The notes: a model not told the origin generated them from the letters alone. Shown: positions 1 to 12,362, counted from the stretch's first letter. The stretch: 64,000 nucleotides of DNA from Haberlea rhodopensis (GCA_907163345.1 CAJQUN010000154.1:434001-498000), one strand, 5' to 3'. Made by a program: numbers and translations.

Positions 1-3000
1 AAATTTTAGCCCTTATTATTTATAAATTTAGGATATGAAATAATAAATTTTATAAATATAATCATTACATAATGGACAACAACTGAGATTTCTCATAAGA
101 AAGTAAACCGGATTGTACCAGTCATTAAACGGTTCAATTATTGAACTGGTCGACAATTGAACCTGTCGGATCCTCCATTTTTCTTTCTTTTTTAAAAAAA
201 TTGTAAGTTTTTATTCTTGTTAAAATTATAAATCAAGTTTTTAAAGTTTCATTATTTTTAAATATTTTCTTATGATTTTGAGACAATGTTCTTTTTGGGT
301 GCTTGTTATTTTTTAGATGATTTATTGGTATCTTTTATGTTGGACATTTTGTTCGATCTGATTTTTGAAGAAGTTAGATATGTTATGCAATGTAACGATA
401 TTTTTTTTATTGAACAAATTGAAATTATAGCACATATATGTTATATATTTAAATTGGTGACGTCATCACTGGTTTAACCAGTGGTATAACCGATCGAATA
501 ACATATAGCATTATATGTTGTTGAAATTATTAAAAAATATTTATTATAATATTAATAATATATATTTACTAAATCAATAATAAATTCAAAAAAATAAAAA
601 GTGACGGTCTCCTTTACTACAGGCGGCTCTTCATGAATCAATGGTTGCGCCACTCGTTGTGGTTTAGGTATTTTTTGTAACGTTTTTATAATTAAGGTAT
701 TTTTACATTTTTTTATTTTTTGTATTAATTTTTTTAAAAAAACCTCGGATGTTATTAGTATTATGATTTAATCAAAAGTGATTGATTTATTGAACTTTAT
801 TTGTTTGGTAATTTCTTATTTGATTCTATAAAGTTGTTTTAGTTGAAAAGGTTTGACACATGTCATAAAAAGATACAAGTATGACTAGCAAGATAAAAAA
901 AAGAGATTTAACTAATTATGGATTTGATGGTTTTACGATGAAAACTCAAGCATCCATTCATTTTGATGGTACTTCAGGAGGAGATAATTCTAAAAGCAAC
1001 AATCATTTTACATTTTGCTTTTTTAGTTATGCATATGATTATATTCGTTACATCGTGTTTTATAAATAAACTTTCAAGTTTATGAGTAATAAATATAAAA
1101 TTTGATAGACATTCACAAAATTGATTATCGATAATTGTCTTTAATGTATGTTCAAAATTTTAATACTAAACAAGACTGGCATGTCAATTTGTAGGTGAAT
1201 ATCACCATAAACAATTTGAATCATCAAGATATTATGTGTCATGAAATAGAGGCATGGATAACCATTTGGCAAAAGTTTTTGTAGGAATATTTATAAGTTT
1301 TGGTGATTACAAAGGAAAACAGTCACCGAGATTACTCCAATAGAGTTCGATCTTCAGTAAAGACAATCAGATAGTCTACCGCTCGTTCAGATAGTCTACC
1401 GCTCGTTCAAATAGTCTTCCACTTATTCAACCAATCTACCGTCTGACCAGTGGAGTCTACAGTTCCTTATTGAAGATTTATCATCAGCAAAGCCTACCGG
1501 ATGAATCCAGTAGATTTGACCAATAAACTCTACTCAAGCAGACTGCTGCTATTAAAGAGATCAGTAGACAACAGTCTAGTAGAGTATGTCATTTTGGAAA
1601 TTAGCTGAGATAATCTGATACGTAGCACATTGCAAATATTATTACTCCATCAACACCACCAAACACTTCAGAAAATTAGCTATTGTTAACGGATTTGGAA
1701 AGAAGACAAAAATGAATATTGGACGCTTATTTTGAATTATGATTCCACGTATATTTATCCTTATTTAGAAAAGTTTCAATTGATCTTTTGGAGCTATAAA
1801 TACATCAGAGACAGATTGAAGAAAATCTCTTATTGACTTTGAATATTCGACAATTTCGAAAAGCTCTCTACAATCATCATCGAACACTTTAATATTCAAC
1901 AACATTAGAAAGCAGCCAAACACTTTCCACATGATCTTGAAGATCCAAGTTAAAGTCTACTGCTCAAAGAAAAACTCTAAAAACCTTGCTGGTGTCTATC
2001 TTTTGAGCTTATGTTTATTCAAACCCCTTCTAAAACACATATTAGATTCTAACAATTTTGACCGACCAAATGGCTCAAGGAAACAAATGTGACCGAGATA
2101 CATGAAAATCACAAGCCTTGCAAGCTGTTGCGCTACATGTTTCAACTTATTTAAATATTTTTTTGCACATTTTTCATCAAAATAATATATTTTGCACATT
2201 TTCCATCAAAATATATTTTGTATATTCACTTTCTGGATTTTGAAAATGTATTTTGTCCAAATTAAATAAATAAATTGTAAATCCTATGTTATGTTATGTT
2301 GAATCAAATATGACAATTATTATAATAAATGTTTTAATTCTATAATATATGTATAAAAAAAGATATTTTTTTTTTAATTTGAAATCCTATAATTTTTTAG
2401 CCAAACAATGAATTTAAAATTAATGAATTTAAAATCCATTTTGAAAATCCATGTCAAACCATACAAAATATTTTATAAAATTAGAATTTCAAATATGAAT
2501 GTCCAATACTTTGATTTGAAATCTCCTAATAAATCTAAATCCCTCCTCCCAAACCATCCTAAATTAAATTTTGGTCAATTTAGCCAAGTTACCAAGAATA
2601 TTTTTGATTAAATCCTAACGTTCAATTTTATTTTATTTTATTTTTTTAAAAAAAAACGATGTATATAATACTTGAAAAATCCAATCATAATTGCTTTCCA
2701 TAGAAGAAAATAATTCCCTCCATTTTATGCAACAACATTTTTTGTTACACAAATATAGATATAACAATTTGAATTATTTATAAGATTTACTTGCCAAACA
2801 AATTTAGAAGTCAATCATAACATACATATTTATATAACATAAATATTATTATATAAATATTACGTTCAAAACTTTAATGCTACCCTAAGATGCCGACTTG
2901 GGGGTAGATCCCGTCATTATCTTGGGGTAGATCCATCATTGAAATATAATATTTCATATCAATAGTGATGAAGAATATTTCTTATCGATGATGATGGCCT

Positions 3001-3295
3001 AAAGGGCCGTGGAAACATCAAACTAACATAATGATCCATTCATCCATATTTGATGCAAAATGTTACTTTTACTACAGAGATTCATCGACACAACTTGGAC
3101 GAGAATTAGATTCATGAAAAATTATAAATAATTGTAGATTTTTAATTTGAAGAAAACAACCCACTACCACATGAATTATTTGATTTCATTCCAAGAAAAC
3201 CCAAATGTATAAGCTAATCTCTTTCAAATGAGTTCGTTAGCTTCTACTTGCTCAAAGTTGAGCACATCAAGAATTGACCATGTCTACATTTTGAA
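1..3295. other. AT-rich spacer, repeat relics only
   Basis: No convincing gene is seen. Around 105-170 and 460-500 there are CCGGTT/AACCGG-like inverted blocks that look like an old MITE. Around 1367-1430 a short block (cagatagtctaccgctcgtt) is repeated two to three times, followed by a TATA-like ctataaatac near 1794, which resembles the middle of a decayed LTR; no clean ends were found. Positions 2900-3295 should hold the 3' UTR of the downstream minus-strand pectinesterase gene. Confidence 0.5.
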
Positions 3296-5098
3296 TCAAG
3301 AAAATGCATGAATCCATTGGTCCCCTTGGATGAAATTCTGAGCCGAGTACGATTTAACATGCTCGGCCGGAATCAAACTACTCCAATTCACACGTTTCGA
3401 CGGATCAGAACCAAGTCCGGAGTTAGCAAACTCACCATAATACAGAGATTTCAATGCAAAATCCCCACTCCAAGGCATCCATCCATCTGAATTTATCAGA
3501 GCCTCCAACTTACAACGAACAAAAACCGTCCTCGAAAACTCCTTCCAAGGCCTCCCCAAATAACTCTTGTGTGCTCTAGGCTTGCTATAGTACAAAGCCA
3601 TGTAAGCATCAGTGCCATTAACCAAACAGTTTTGAAACACGAAGCCCGTTGTTTGTCCAGGGTGAATTCTACCGTGTGCTGTCACGGCGTTCCTCTCTCC
3701 TTTTTCGGGGTGGATTTGTCGAGGGGCGACGAGGATAAGGCAATCTTGGAAAAATGATGCTGAGTTCCCGAATATGAAGTCCACGTTGCCTTGAATACGG
3801 CACGATTTGTAGTACTGGCGTGAGCTGTGGGCGTAGAGGGTGTCTTGATTGCCTATGAATTCGCAGTTTTGCACGATAGAATGGTCGCTGTCGGAGCGGA
3901 ATGCTACTGCTTGATGAGCATCTGGGCCTGCTGTGTTCTTGATTGTGAGATCACTGGCCATGAATCCATCTCCTGCCACTCCTGTAAACCATGATAAAGT
4001 TTGGTCAAAGACTATAACAATCTGTGTTCGATTTGAGCTGCTATTCGAGCTAACTGTTCAGAGTTTTCCAAATTACAAGTTATGCTACCGAATTTACTGT
4101 TAACTATTTATAGAACCTCGTATATTTCATGTTTTTCACGTTTAACACTTACCAACGGTTGCAGAGTTAAACGTTGAAATGCCGGGTTGGCCGACGTTCA
4201 TGGAACCTGTGATGACCGTTTTCCCCATGCCATCTCCCAAGAACACCACATTCCTCTTCTCAAACCCGACCCGAACCATCTCCTCGTAAACTCCGGTTTT
4301 GATCCGTATCACAAACAGCTTACCACACCCGATATTATCCGGGGCAGCATTCACCGCCTCCTGCACCGTCTTATACGTACAACCCCCATTCTTACACACA
4401 GTCACGTCAGCCTTCAGATCCGAAGGCTCACCTGGTGTTAAAACCGACCCGGAATGATCCGATACGGGTTCCCAGAACCAGTCTCGTTCCGTCCTGGGCG
4501 GACCCCATGACCCAGTTTTCTCCCCATAGATGTCATAATTCTGCATCATACTCAACGCGTTGCCGCTGAGAAAGATGAGGGTAGAGTTCAAAAACGACAT
4601 CGTCTCGTCCACCAGAGTCGTTCCGTTCACGTACTTGAGCGCCGACCAGCAGTCATACTGGTACACCAGAGCCGCGCTCGCCCATGCACGCGCGTCCTTG
4701 ATCTTGCCACGAGGTAGCGCGTCCATCGTCAGATTGAAACGGTAATCCGAGTAATGCAACACCTCCAGGCAAGTTTTCGCTGCGCTAGAGAGGTTCAGAT
4801 TCCCTGCGGACGAGTCCAGGATATCCTTCGCCATGCCTTTCGCCTTCTCGAGATTCACAGAGGAAACCAGCAGGATGGATTGGATCACTTGCGAAATGGT
4901 GTCGTTTGGCTGCAAGTGGATGTACTTGTACAAGTAGGATTCGCATTTCACAGGGTCGCCTGACGCCTTGCAGGCTTCGTGTATGATGTCGGAACCTGGA
5001 TTACTGGCGGAGGGTGGCGGTTTGTGGTGGCGGGTGGCGGAGGAGAGGGAGGAACATAGTAGAAGAGAGAGGAGTGTGATGGGAAGAGCAGAAGCCAT
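3296..5098 (-). CDS. PME51-like: Pectinesterase/pectinesterase inhibitor, PME51-like
   Basis: Demethylesterifies homogalacturonan in the cell wall, changing wall stiffness and releasing methanol. Two exons: 5098-4153 and 3981-3296, with a 171-bp intron (minus-strand donor GTAAGT at 4152, acceptor ACAG ending 3982); the phase-1 join restores a Gly codon and gives 543 residues. Residues 1-21 are a hydrophobic signal peptide. About residues 35-185 form the PMEI-type pro-region with spaced cysteines, and about 225-535 the pectinesterase domain. Family motifs seen: QAVAF, GNQDTLY, VDFIFGNS (catalytic Asp) and LGRPWKEFSRTV (substrate-binding Arg). Length and architecture match group-2 PMEs; the text resembles Arabidopsis PME51/PME64 most. 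The start is the first Met ahead of the signal peptide. The gene appears intact. The family call is certain, the orthologue name is inference. Confidence 0.93.
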
Positions 5099-5261
5099 TA
5101 AAATGAAATATGATGTTCTTGAAGTTTTTATTTAATGCTTTGGAAAAGGGTTTTTATTCTTGTGAAAGTAAATTAAATTAAAGGAGAAACATAATCTTCT
5201 TATAAACGGAAAGTTAAAAAAAAAATATGGCATATATTATATAATTTAATTATCTTTATAT

Positions 5262-5263
<2 letters not shown>

Positions 5264-5316
<53 letters not shown>
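5264..5316. repeat. (TA)n microsatellite
   Basis: About 26 uninterrupted TA units lie roughly 165 bp upstream of the pectinesterase start codon, inside its promoter region. A short open frame read through it on the minus strand is an artefact of the repeat. Confidence 0.97.
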
Positions 5317-5318
<2 letters not shown>

Positions 5319-5549
5319 TCTCTCTTTTTTTCATGCAAAGATGATGATCCAGCCAGCGTAATTGAAGCATCGGTGCATAAATATGTCGTAGCAATATTTG
5401 TTGTGTAATATTTCAATTTTTTGCAAAAAATATGATTTTTTGATTTTAAAAGTTTTAAAGAAATTATAACAAATAAAGAATTGAGATATATTAATTTTAA
5501 AAATATTAAGAAATGTTAAAATTATTTATTTAAAAATAACAAACTAAAA

Positions 5550-6120
5550 TTTTGAATGAACTGAAATAAAATTTAGAATTAATTTCGGTTTTAAAAATAA
5601 GATTTATATTTTGAGAAGTGAAAAAGTAAAATTAAGAAAAGAAAGGAGACGACTAGTCAAAATTTTTAAAATTCGATTTATATTTTAAAAAATCAGGTTA
5701 ATTGGGATCGGTGTCGAATTTCAAAACGATATTTATATTTTCAGAAACAAAAATGAATAATAAGAAAAGAAAATAGAAGAATTTGACCGTTAAACAAATG
5801 TAAAAATATATACTTAAACAATTTAAAAAATAAAAAAATTATCGGCTATTTTGATTAATTCAATTAACCGATTTTTTTAAATCTTTTTCAAATGTCAAAG
5901 TCTTCTCTTTTCTTTTTTTAATATTCAGTTTTCATTTCTGGAAATATAAATCTCATTTTGAAAATCGAAACCGAATCAAACCGAATCAAGTTAACCGAAT
6001 ATTTTAAAAATTAAACCGAATTTTAAAAAAATTGGTTATATAAATCTGATTTTTTTCTTAATTAACATTTGTTTTTCATTTCTGAAAATATAAATTTTTA
6101 TATATTTTTTAAATTTTTTT
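5550..6120. repeat. AT-rich fold-back repeat (MITE-like)
   Basis: The block at about 5715-5790 (atttatattttcagaaac and onward) reappears inverted at about 5885-5965, and a third, partly degraded inverted copy lies at about 6045-6100. Between the arms are repeated aaccgaat motifs. This is the shape of a fold-back MITE; no target duplication could be fixed. The rest of 5099-6430 is AT-rich spacer with no gene seen. Confidence 0.55.
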
Positions 6121-6430
6121 AAAAATATCTCATTCTTTTATTTATTTAATCATTCTTTTAATTTTTTTTAAAATCAAATAATCTTATTTTTTATTTTTTT
6201 GTAAAAATGGGTAAAATTAAAATTTTATCCATTTTTCCTTTGGCAGCAACAAATGATACTTTGATAATATCACTATCCTTTGGGATTACTTAGATATTGG
6301 GCCGAAGAACGGTATAATTTAAAGCATCTTGACCACAAAGCTAAAACATTATATAAAATATTTCAATATATGACGAAGATATCTTAAAGTCAACAACTCA
6401 TCCATAAATCTGATGCATATGCTCTATTTG

Positions 6431-6705
6431 GGGTTTTATAATCAAATATTCGATTTTAAAAAAAAAAATTAACAAGTTAACCGATTTTTTTTTTATTATC
6501 AAACTAACCTAACTCGCCATGTCAGATGGCGACTTCATTTGAAGTCGCCATTTGACATGTCGACTTTTATAAAAATTATTATTTTTTTCGATGTCGCCAA
6601 CTGAGATGGCGACACCAAATTTTTTTTATTGGTGTCACCATCTCAGTTGGCGACATCAATTTAATTTATTGATGTCGCCATCTCAGTTGGCGACACCAAT
6701 GTAAT
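6431..6705 (+). repeat. MULE left terminal inverted repeat and subterminal hairpins
   Basis: Positions 6431-6580 match the right end in inverse orientation. Within this, tcgccatgtcagatggcgac and its inverse face each other at about 6513-6560. From 6588 to 6700 a second module, built on gatgtcgccatctcagttgg and its inverse, recurs about four times with T-rich spacers. The last copies end just before the PMD transcription unit. Confidence 0.85.
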
Positions 6706-7124
6706 TGAATTTATAACCCTAGCCTTTTACACGCCCGCCTCACTCGCAATCTCATTCTCATTTTCTTTCTTCCGTGAACAAGCTGCGAAAATCTGAACAT
6801 CTCTTGCGAAAATCAAGCCATTTCTTTCCAAAATATTTAAGGTAAGCTTTTTTATTTTTGTTATTTGTGTATTGTAGATAGATTATGATTTTGATATATT
6901 TAGTGGGAGTATATTATTTGTTGGTGTATATTTTGGTGATGTGAATGATTAAAATTCAAGTTTGCTCCGGAGGAAGGCTGGTGCATTGTGGGCGGGGGTG
7001 GCCGGTGGCGGCGTCGGCCGAGGGTGGCCGGCGGCGGCGTGGGTTGGCGGCGGTGGGCGACGGTGGGCGGGTAGTTTTTGTAATGTTGAGATTAATGTTG
7101 TTAATTTTTGTATTATATTTCAGG

Positions 7125-9494
7125 ATGGATCAAATGAGACAACCATGCCCGATTGACACACATCTTTTGTCGTTGCAGTCTTCACATCGATCTGAGGATG
7201 TATGGGGAGGTGATATGGATATTACACTTCGTGTGAGAAACCCAGATAGCTATTTTTGGGATATGTGTCCATTAGATATACGTGTTGTTAATTTGTTGCA
7301 CGTTATTGGATTTTATGGTATATATAGGTGTGGTAAGATTGAACTTGACATGCACCTGATCACGGCTTTAGTTGAGAGATTGCGCCGTGAAACACACACA
7401 TTTCATCTTAGATCGGGAGAAGCGTCCATAACACTGCAAGACATTGCAGTAATATGGGCGTTGCCAGTAGATGGCATCGTAATGTCTGGGATAGATTATG
7501 ATAGTGCTCTACCCGAATGTCAAGAATATTGTCATACATATTTACGATTCATACCAGATATCAAAGATTTTAAAGGTGCGAGGTTGAGATTAGTTGTTTT
7601 GAAAAATCATTTGCTGCAAAATCCCTTGGGGGTACATAGTACGCCAGATGATGTTGCTAAGTTTTCACAGGTTTGTTCTTTATTGATATTAGGGGGAATT
7701 ATGTGCCCTGATTCATCAGGCAATTTTGTTAGGTTATTGTATTTACAGAAGTTGGAGGATATCGACTCTGCCTGTACATATAGTTGGGGCAGTGCTGTGT
7801 TGACATACTTGTATCGTGAGTTGTGCACGTCATCAGAGAGAGGGAAAAAAGTTATAGGTGGTGCATTGCAACTCTTACAGGTAAATAATATGTTTGTTTG
7901 TTTTAATAATTAAAATATGTTTCTGGTCAATCTAACTTGTATTATTGATGGCACTACAATAAATGAGATTTGGGCATGGTCACGAATCCCAAGTTTGACT
8001 CCGCAATTGGGTAGCCAAAGATCTGATATCGGGCCAATAATGGTCGGCCCAGATAATGTGTTATCTTCTGCTCCATATGGTGTAAGGTAATACGAATATG
8101 CATTGTTTTATAATTGATCTTATGTGTTAATGCATTAATCATTTATTTGAATATATACAGGTGGTCATGTCATTTAAACTTTACAGAAACTGGGAGTCAT
8201 TACATACGCATCATAAGGGACATCCTCGATGAGCAGCCAGTAACTCAAGTAAACATGCTGTTAAATTAGTTTGTACAAAAATACACTATTTTGATAGTAT
8301 GTAAAGCAATATTGTTTTGCAGTTTAATTGGTAGTCGTACCCTAATGAGTACACTGGAGGAATCACTGAGTTAGGGACATATAAGGGTCCGTTGATTTTC
8401 TTCGACATAGTTGAAATGCAACGGTCTGATAGAGTACTGCGACAATTTGGGATGCTACAAGATATCCCAGAAGATCCACAATCGGGGGATGAGGCATTGC
8501 ATAATGTTGGTCAAAGGGGAAATGTCAACAAAAACTGGAGCACTAGGCATATAGCATGCATACTTTGCTGGGAGAGGGCAAATGATTTACGTGTAGACAG
8601 ACCACGATTTACTGACGGTGGTTACTACGTTATTGACGGATACAGTGAGTGGTATGAACAAGTCACACGTAGATACATTGGACGTCAAGAATATTTTGTA
8701 CAGACAGGATATCAACATGGTGATGGCCCGGCATGGCAGCATGTGGTACGTTAATTACGTGAAATTTTATTTTTATAATTGTGTTTAGATGTATAAATTT
8801 TATATGGACTTTTGGACTTTGCAGATTGAGCAGATGGAGCAGTTAACTACAAGCTATGACCGACATCTGGCTGATAGAGTGCCTATTACGACAGAGTCGA
8901 TGAGGCAACACAGGACTATGTTCGACAATGTGGTGCGAGTGGCTCGTGAACGACGAGACATAAACTTCCCGGCATACAATGAAGTCCAGCCTGTTGATAC
9001 ACGTCGGTTCCATGCAGGCACTCCATCTACATATATGCCGACAGATATTGCAGGTCCATCTGCACATCTGCAGACAGATATTGCAGGTCCATCTACGTGG
9101 ACAGATATTGCAGGTCCATCTGCACATATGCAGACAGATATTGCAGGTCCATCTACGTGGACAGAGCCAGATATGTGTACAGACTATTATATTCATGTAC
9201 CTGTACCATCATATGATTTATCTCCTTCACGCCATATCCCCCCATGTCCACTCAACCCCAGTTCAGCAGCATGGATACAAATGTCAATCTTGGGTTTGCG
9301 ATATATGCATCTATGACTTCACATTCGATGTCTCGCCAGTTCTATTCCCTCAATTGACGCCAATTCAGCAGCCTGCCAACACACATGTGGCAAGGGAAAG
9401 GGGTGAAGAAGTCGTTCGACAACGAAGAGTTAGAAGACATACAAATCCTCATCCTTGTGGTACTGGGGGAAATTTAGATCATCGTCGTCGTTGA
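7125..9494 (+). pseudogene. Plant mobile domain (MAIN-like) gene, broken
   Basis: Encodes an aminotransferase-like plant mobile domain (PMD), known both in the host proteins MAIN/MAIL1 and in transposon-borne genes. Apparent exons are 7125-7880, 7968-8086, 8161-8248, 8323-8745 and 8825 onward, with GT-AG borders that keep frame. PMD text is clear: a VNLLHVIGFYGIYRCG-type start, TFHLRSGEASITLQDIAVIW, then an LWAW-like block in exon 2. Lesions are an in-frame TAG at 8332-8334 just inside exon 4 and a frameshift near 9240-9300 before the basic tail that ends at 9494. An upstream intron acceptor (ttatatttcag ending 7123) just before the ATG suggests a leader exon near 6720-6840. Residues from about 9042 to 9170 are a TDIAGPS repeat. 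The gene lies head-on to the transposase of the same element. Confidence 0.82.
9042..9170 (+). repeat. Short coding tandem repeat (TDIAGPS units)
   Basis: The block acagatattgcaggtccatc occurs four times, separated by alternating spacers (tgcacatctgcag, tacgtgg), in the low-complexity linker of the PMD gene. It encodes four TDIAGPS heptads. Confidence 0.9.
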
Positions 9495-9701
9495 AGTCAT
9501 CATTATGTTGTAAATAGTAACCGATTCTTATAGATTAAATTTGAAAAAATGTTTGTTCTTTGAGCATACAATCAACATACAATATTTTCGTAATTAAACG
9601 TATAATAATGTCACAATAACGTAACGTAAACATACAATAATGTGACAATAACGTAAAATCATTTACACAATAAACATACAATCAATTACACGTTAAAAAA
9701 T

Positions 9702-10014
9702 TTATTGATTTCGAGAAGTTGAAGCCATTTGTCGTCTTGCACGGGCTTCTGGCCAGTCCATCTCATTCTGAATGCGCTTTGTTCGATCTCGGCCTACTCT
9801 TCTGCTTTTTCGCAGAGTGAAGTTGTGGTACAACTCAAAACATGGGGTGTCCCAATACTCCTCCCCCCACATTGGTTCGAATCGTCCTTGATATGTGCTC
9901 CAATATTCATTCATATTGTAATATGGCTTCACAAAGTTTTAGCGTTTAAGCCATACTTTCGACACACTTGGATCACATGCTTGAATTACATACTTTATTT
10001 CGTAAGCTATATCA
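9702..10014 (-). pseudogene. MULE transposase, C-terminal fragment
   Basis: Read on the minus strand from the copia border, the frame gives a short stretch (AYEIKYVIQACDP...), then TAA, then a C-terminal tail with NMNEYWSTY, a basic RKSRRVGRDRTKR block and RIQNEMDWPEAR. Such a basic tail followed by R-x-R-N-E-M-D-W is what I expect at the end of MULE transposases of this type. The N-terminal part lies at 26746-27430, beyond the copia insertion. The large middle part with the DDE catalytic residues is absent between the two, so a deletion preceded or accompanied decay. Confidence 0.7.
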
Positions 10015-10814
10015 TGTTGGGATATGCCCTAAGACATGTCATTAGATGATTGTTTATGACATACAATGTATTATGATTTTATAAATGGCAAATCATTATT
10101 ATATATTATTCGAATATCTATGTAATATGAATTGATATATAAGTTAATGTCCTTAGAATAATATTGTATTATTCTTAAAGATTCCCTAGTCAAGTATTAT
10201 CATAAATCAGGATAATGATAACACATTGAGACAAGTATGTTTTGATTGATGAATTAATTCATGGATATGAGATATCAAATCAACACATGGGTACAAGTTA
10301 GAGAACAATGTACTGGACAGACCCACCATGAGAATGCTACATGGATAGTTATATGAGTGTCATAAGCAATTCTCATAGTGATAATAATGTATGTAATCCT
10401 TACGACTTGAGATCATCAGAGATCCCAACATAAGGAGTTATGTATCTTGATATTGTCAAACGTTACCTATAACAGGGTAAACTATAAAGGCAGCTATTGG
10501 ATACACTACGAATTATGTAGAGGGATGTTGATTGATCAAGATAGGATTTGTCCCTCCCATATAACAGGAGAAGTATTTGGATTAAGTTACATGGTTAAAA
10601 TTATCACAAATGAGTCGATATGTGATATCGAGCTTATTCGTTTATTCGAGTTCTACTTGGGGATCAAGAAATAGAGATTGAATATACGAGTATGACTATC
10701 CCATGACTCGTGTTCAATCTAAACATATGGACAAATGGATTAAGTTACATGGTTAATATTATCACAAGTTCTAAGGTTATGTCGATTCAATGACATTCTT
10801 GTAATTTGGGTAGC
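10015..10814 (+). repeat. Copia 5' LTR, first part
   Basis: Matches 25262 onward nearly base for base up to about 10565. There the two LTRs differ in a block of about 40 bases: this copy holds a duplicate of sequence found again about 165 bp downstream (ggattaagttacatgg). It ends with gtagc, the target site of the nested gypsy element. Confidence 0.92.
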
Positions 10815-12347
10815 TGACCGCTTTATTTTTAAACAATTAATATTTCAAAGAATAGTGTGAAGCGATTCTACCGCAAGTGCACGGTTGTCAAGTTTTAGTA
10901 TAGTGAAAATTAAGTAGGGGATGTCGAATCCACAGGGACTAACGTATAAGTACCAAATAAGATTAATAAAATTATATTTAGCCTACGATTAAAGAAGGTG
11001 ATTAACTAAAGCAAACTTAAACTATGGAATGAAAATTAAACAAGAAACAATAAAATGAATGGTTCCGGATATGCAAAGGTAAGTCACTCGAGAAATTTAT
11101 CAAGCTCGTCGTTCAACTATGTTATCTTTAATGATTTAACTGAATTCTCAAATTATCAACCAATTGATTCTAAAGGTGAAAGGTTTTCACTATTATTCGA
11201 TACACTCTCTCGAGCTGTAAAGAAACTAACATTAAATTAGAATAAGTCACTCTCGTGCACCTATTTACTAATTCAATATTGCATAAATCATCAAAACCTT
11301 GTTACTCTAAATCTCTCGATTCAAAGTTCTCACGTATGCAATATCATCTCTCGATCTCAATCGTAACATACATCATAAATTAATAGAGCGTGTTACAACG
11401 TTATCTCTCGATCTCGGTTATAACTCTCAGATTCAATCAAAGTTAGCTAGGCTTTGATCTACACAATCAATTAATTTATGAACAATAGTAATCAATGCAC
11501 TCAACCACAATTGAATCAATAATCAAACAAAACAAAACTAAAATTCGATAGAATAAACTGAAAATATTTCAAATCAAATACAAAAGAGTTTAATCGTCTC
11601 TCGACCTCAAAAACATCAATTGAAAATCAAAATGAAATAGATTAGAGTCTAGAAATACGATAAACGGCGGAATAAATCCCTGCGTAGCACCGAAATCTCT
11701 TCTCTTGCTCCTTCCTTGCACTCCGGAATGGATTGGCTCGACTTTGGACGAAGAACGGAGACTGAATCTCCTTCGGCGGCGCTAGGCGGCGGCTAGGGTT
11801 CCTTATTTTTGAGAGGATTGGCGTCTGATATGGTGTATCTCTTGTATGGAAATGATTCTCCCTTTTATCCCCCGAAATCCATTCAAAAATGGAAGATAAG
11901 ATTTTCCCGGATTTGCGTATCGATCGATCGAGAATTGCGTCCGATCGATCGGTGCACTGTTCACGTCAGCCTTTGAAACTCACCGCCTCGCTCGATCGAT
12001 CGAGATTTCCTTCCGATCGATCGAGCCTTCGATAAAATTGGCTCTGAAGTTTCTGCCTTGGTCGATCGATCGAGACATAATCTCGATCGATCGAGACTTC
12101 GATTCATTTTCTGCTCAGCACACTGCCTGGCTCGATCGATCGAGAATCCGAAAATCCAACTTCCTCAATTTCAACTCTTTCTCGCCTCGATTTCGCCATT
12201 TTTCTTCAGTTTAGCTTATTTCTTCCATTTCCAACTAATTTTCCTGAAATAGACAAATAAACACCAAAAAGCATAATATCATCCAGGAAAAAGTACGAAA
12301 AATGGGAAGAAATTACAGCTAAAAACACTCAAAATCTAAGCCTATCA
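10815..12347 (-). repeat. Athila-like 3' LTR (minus-strand sense)
   Basis: A 1533-bp LTR nearly identical to 17240-18752. It holds a cluster of CGATCGATCGAG-type palindromes at about 11929-12139, next to a TATA-like GGATAAAAGG (minus strand, 11870-11861). One palindrome-bearing 21-bp segment near 12075 is missing from the other LTR. Confidence 0.93.
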
Positions 12348-12362
12348 ACTCCCCCAAACTTA
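12348..12362 (-). promoter_or_regulatory. Polypurine tract of the gypsy element
   Basis: Minus strand reads CTAAGTTTGGGGGAGT directly against the 3' LTR, the usual plus-strand primer of Athila-type elements. A near copy (CTAAGTTTGGGGGGG) lies at about 13625-13640, just beyond the ORF3 stop. Confidence 0.85.

Noticed and set aside
1996..2199. Minus-strand frame with HVAQQLARL text, slightly like an RNase H tail of a non-LTR element
   Set aside because: Too short, and neighbouring frames give no RT or RNase H motifs.
4187..4963. Plus-strand frames opposite the pectinesterase exon
   Set aside because: Antisense shadows of a well-supported gene with high GC.
5200..5394. Open frame through the TA microsatellite
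   Set aside because: It encodes an Ile/Tyr repeat produced by (TA)n; no other support.
6500..6705. Regularly repeated palindromes that look superficially like a CRISPR array
   Set aside because: Plant nuclear context, no spacer regularity, and the repeats are explained by MULE ends.
11055..11240. Small frame MNGSGYAKVSHSRN, repeated at 17480
   Set aside because: Identical because both copies are in paired LTRs; no reason to think it is translated.
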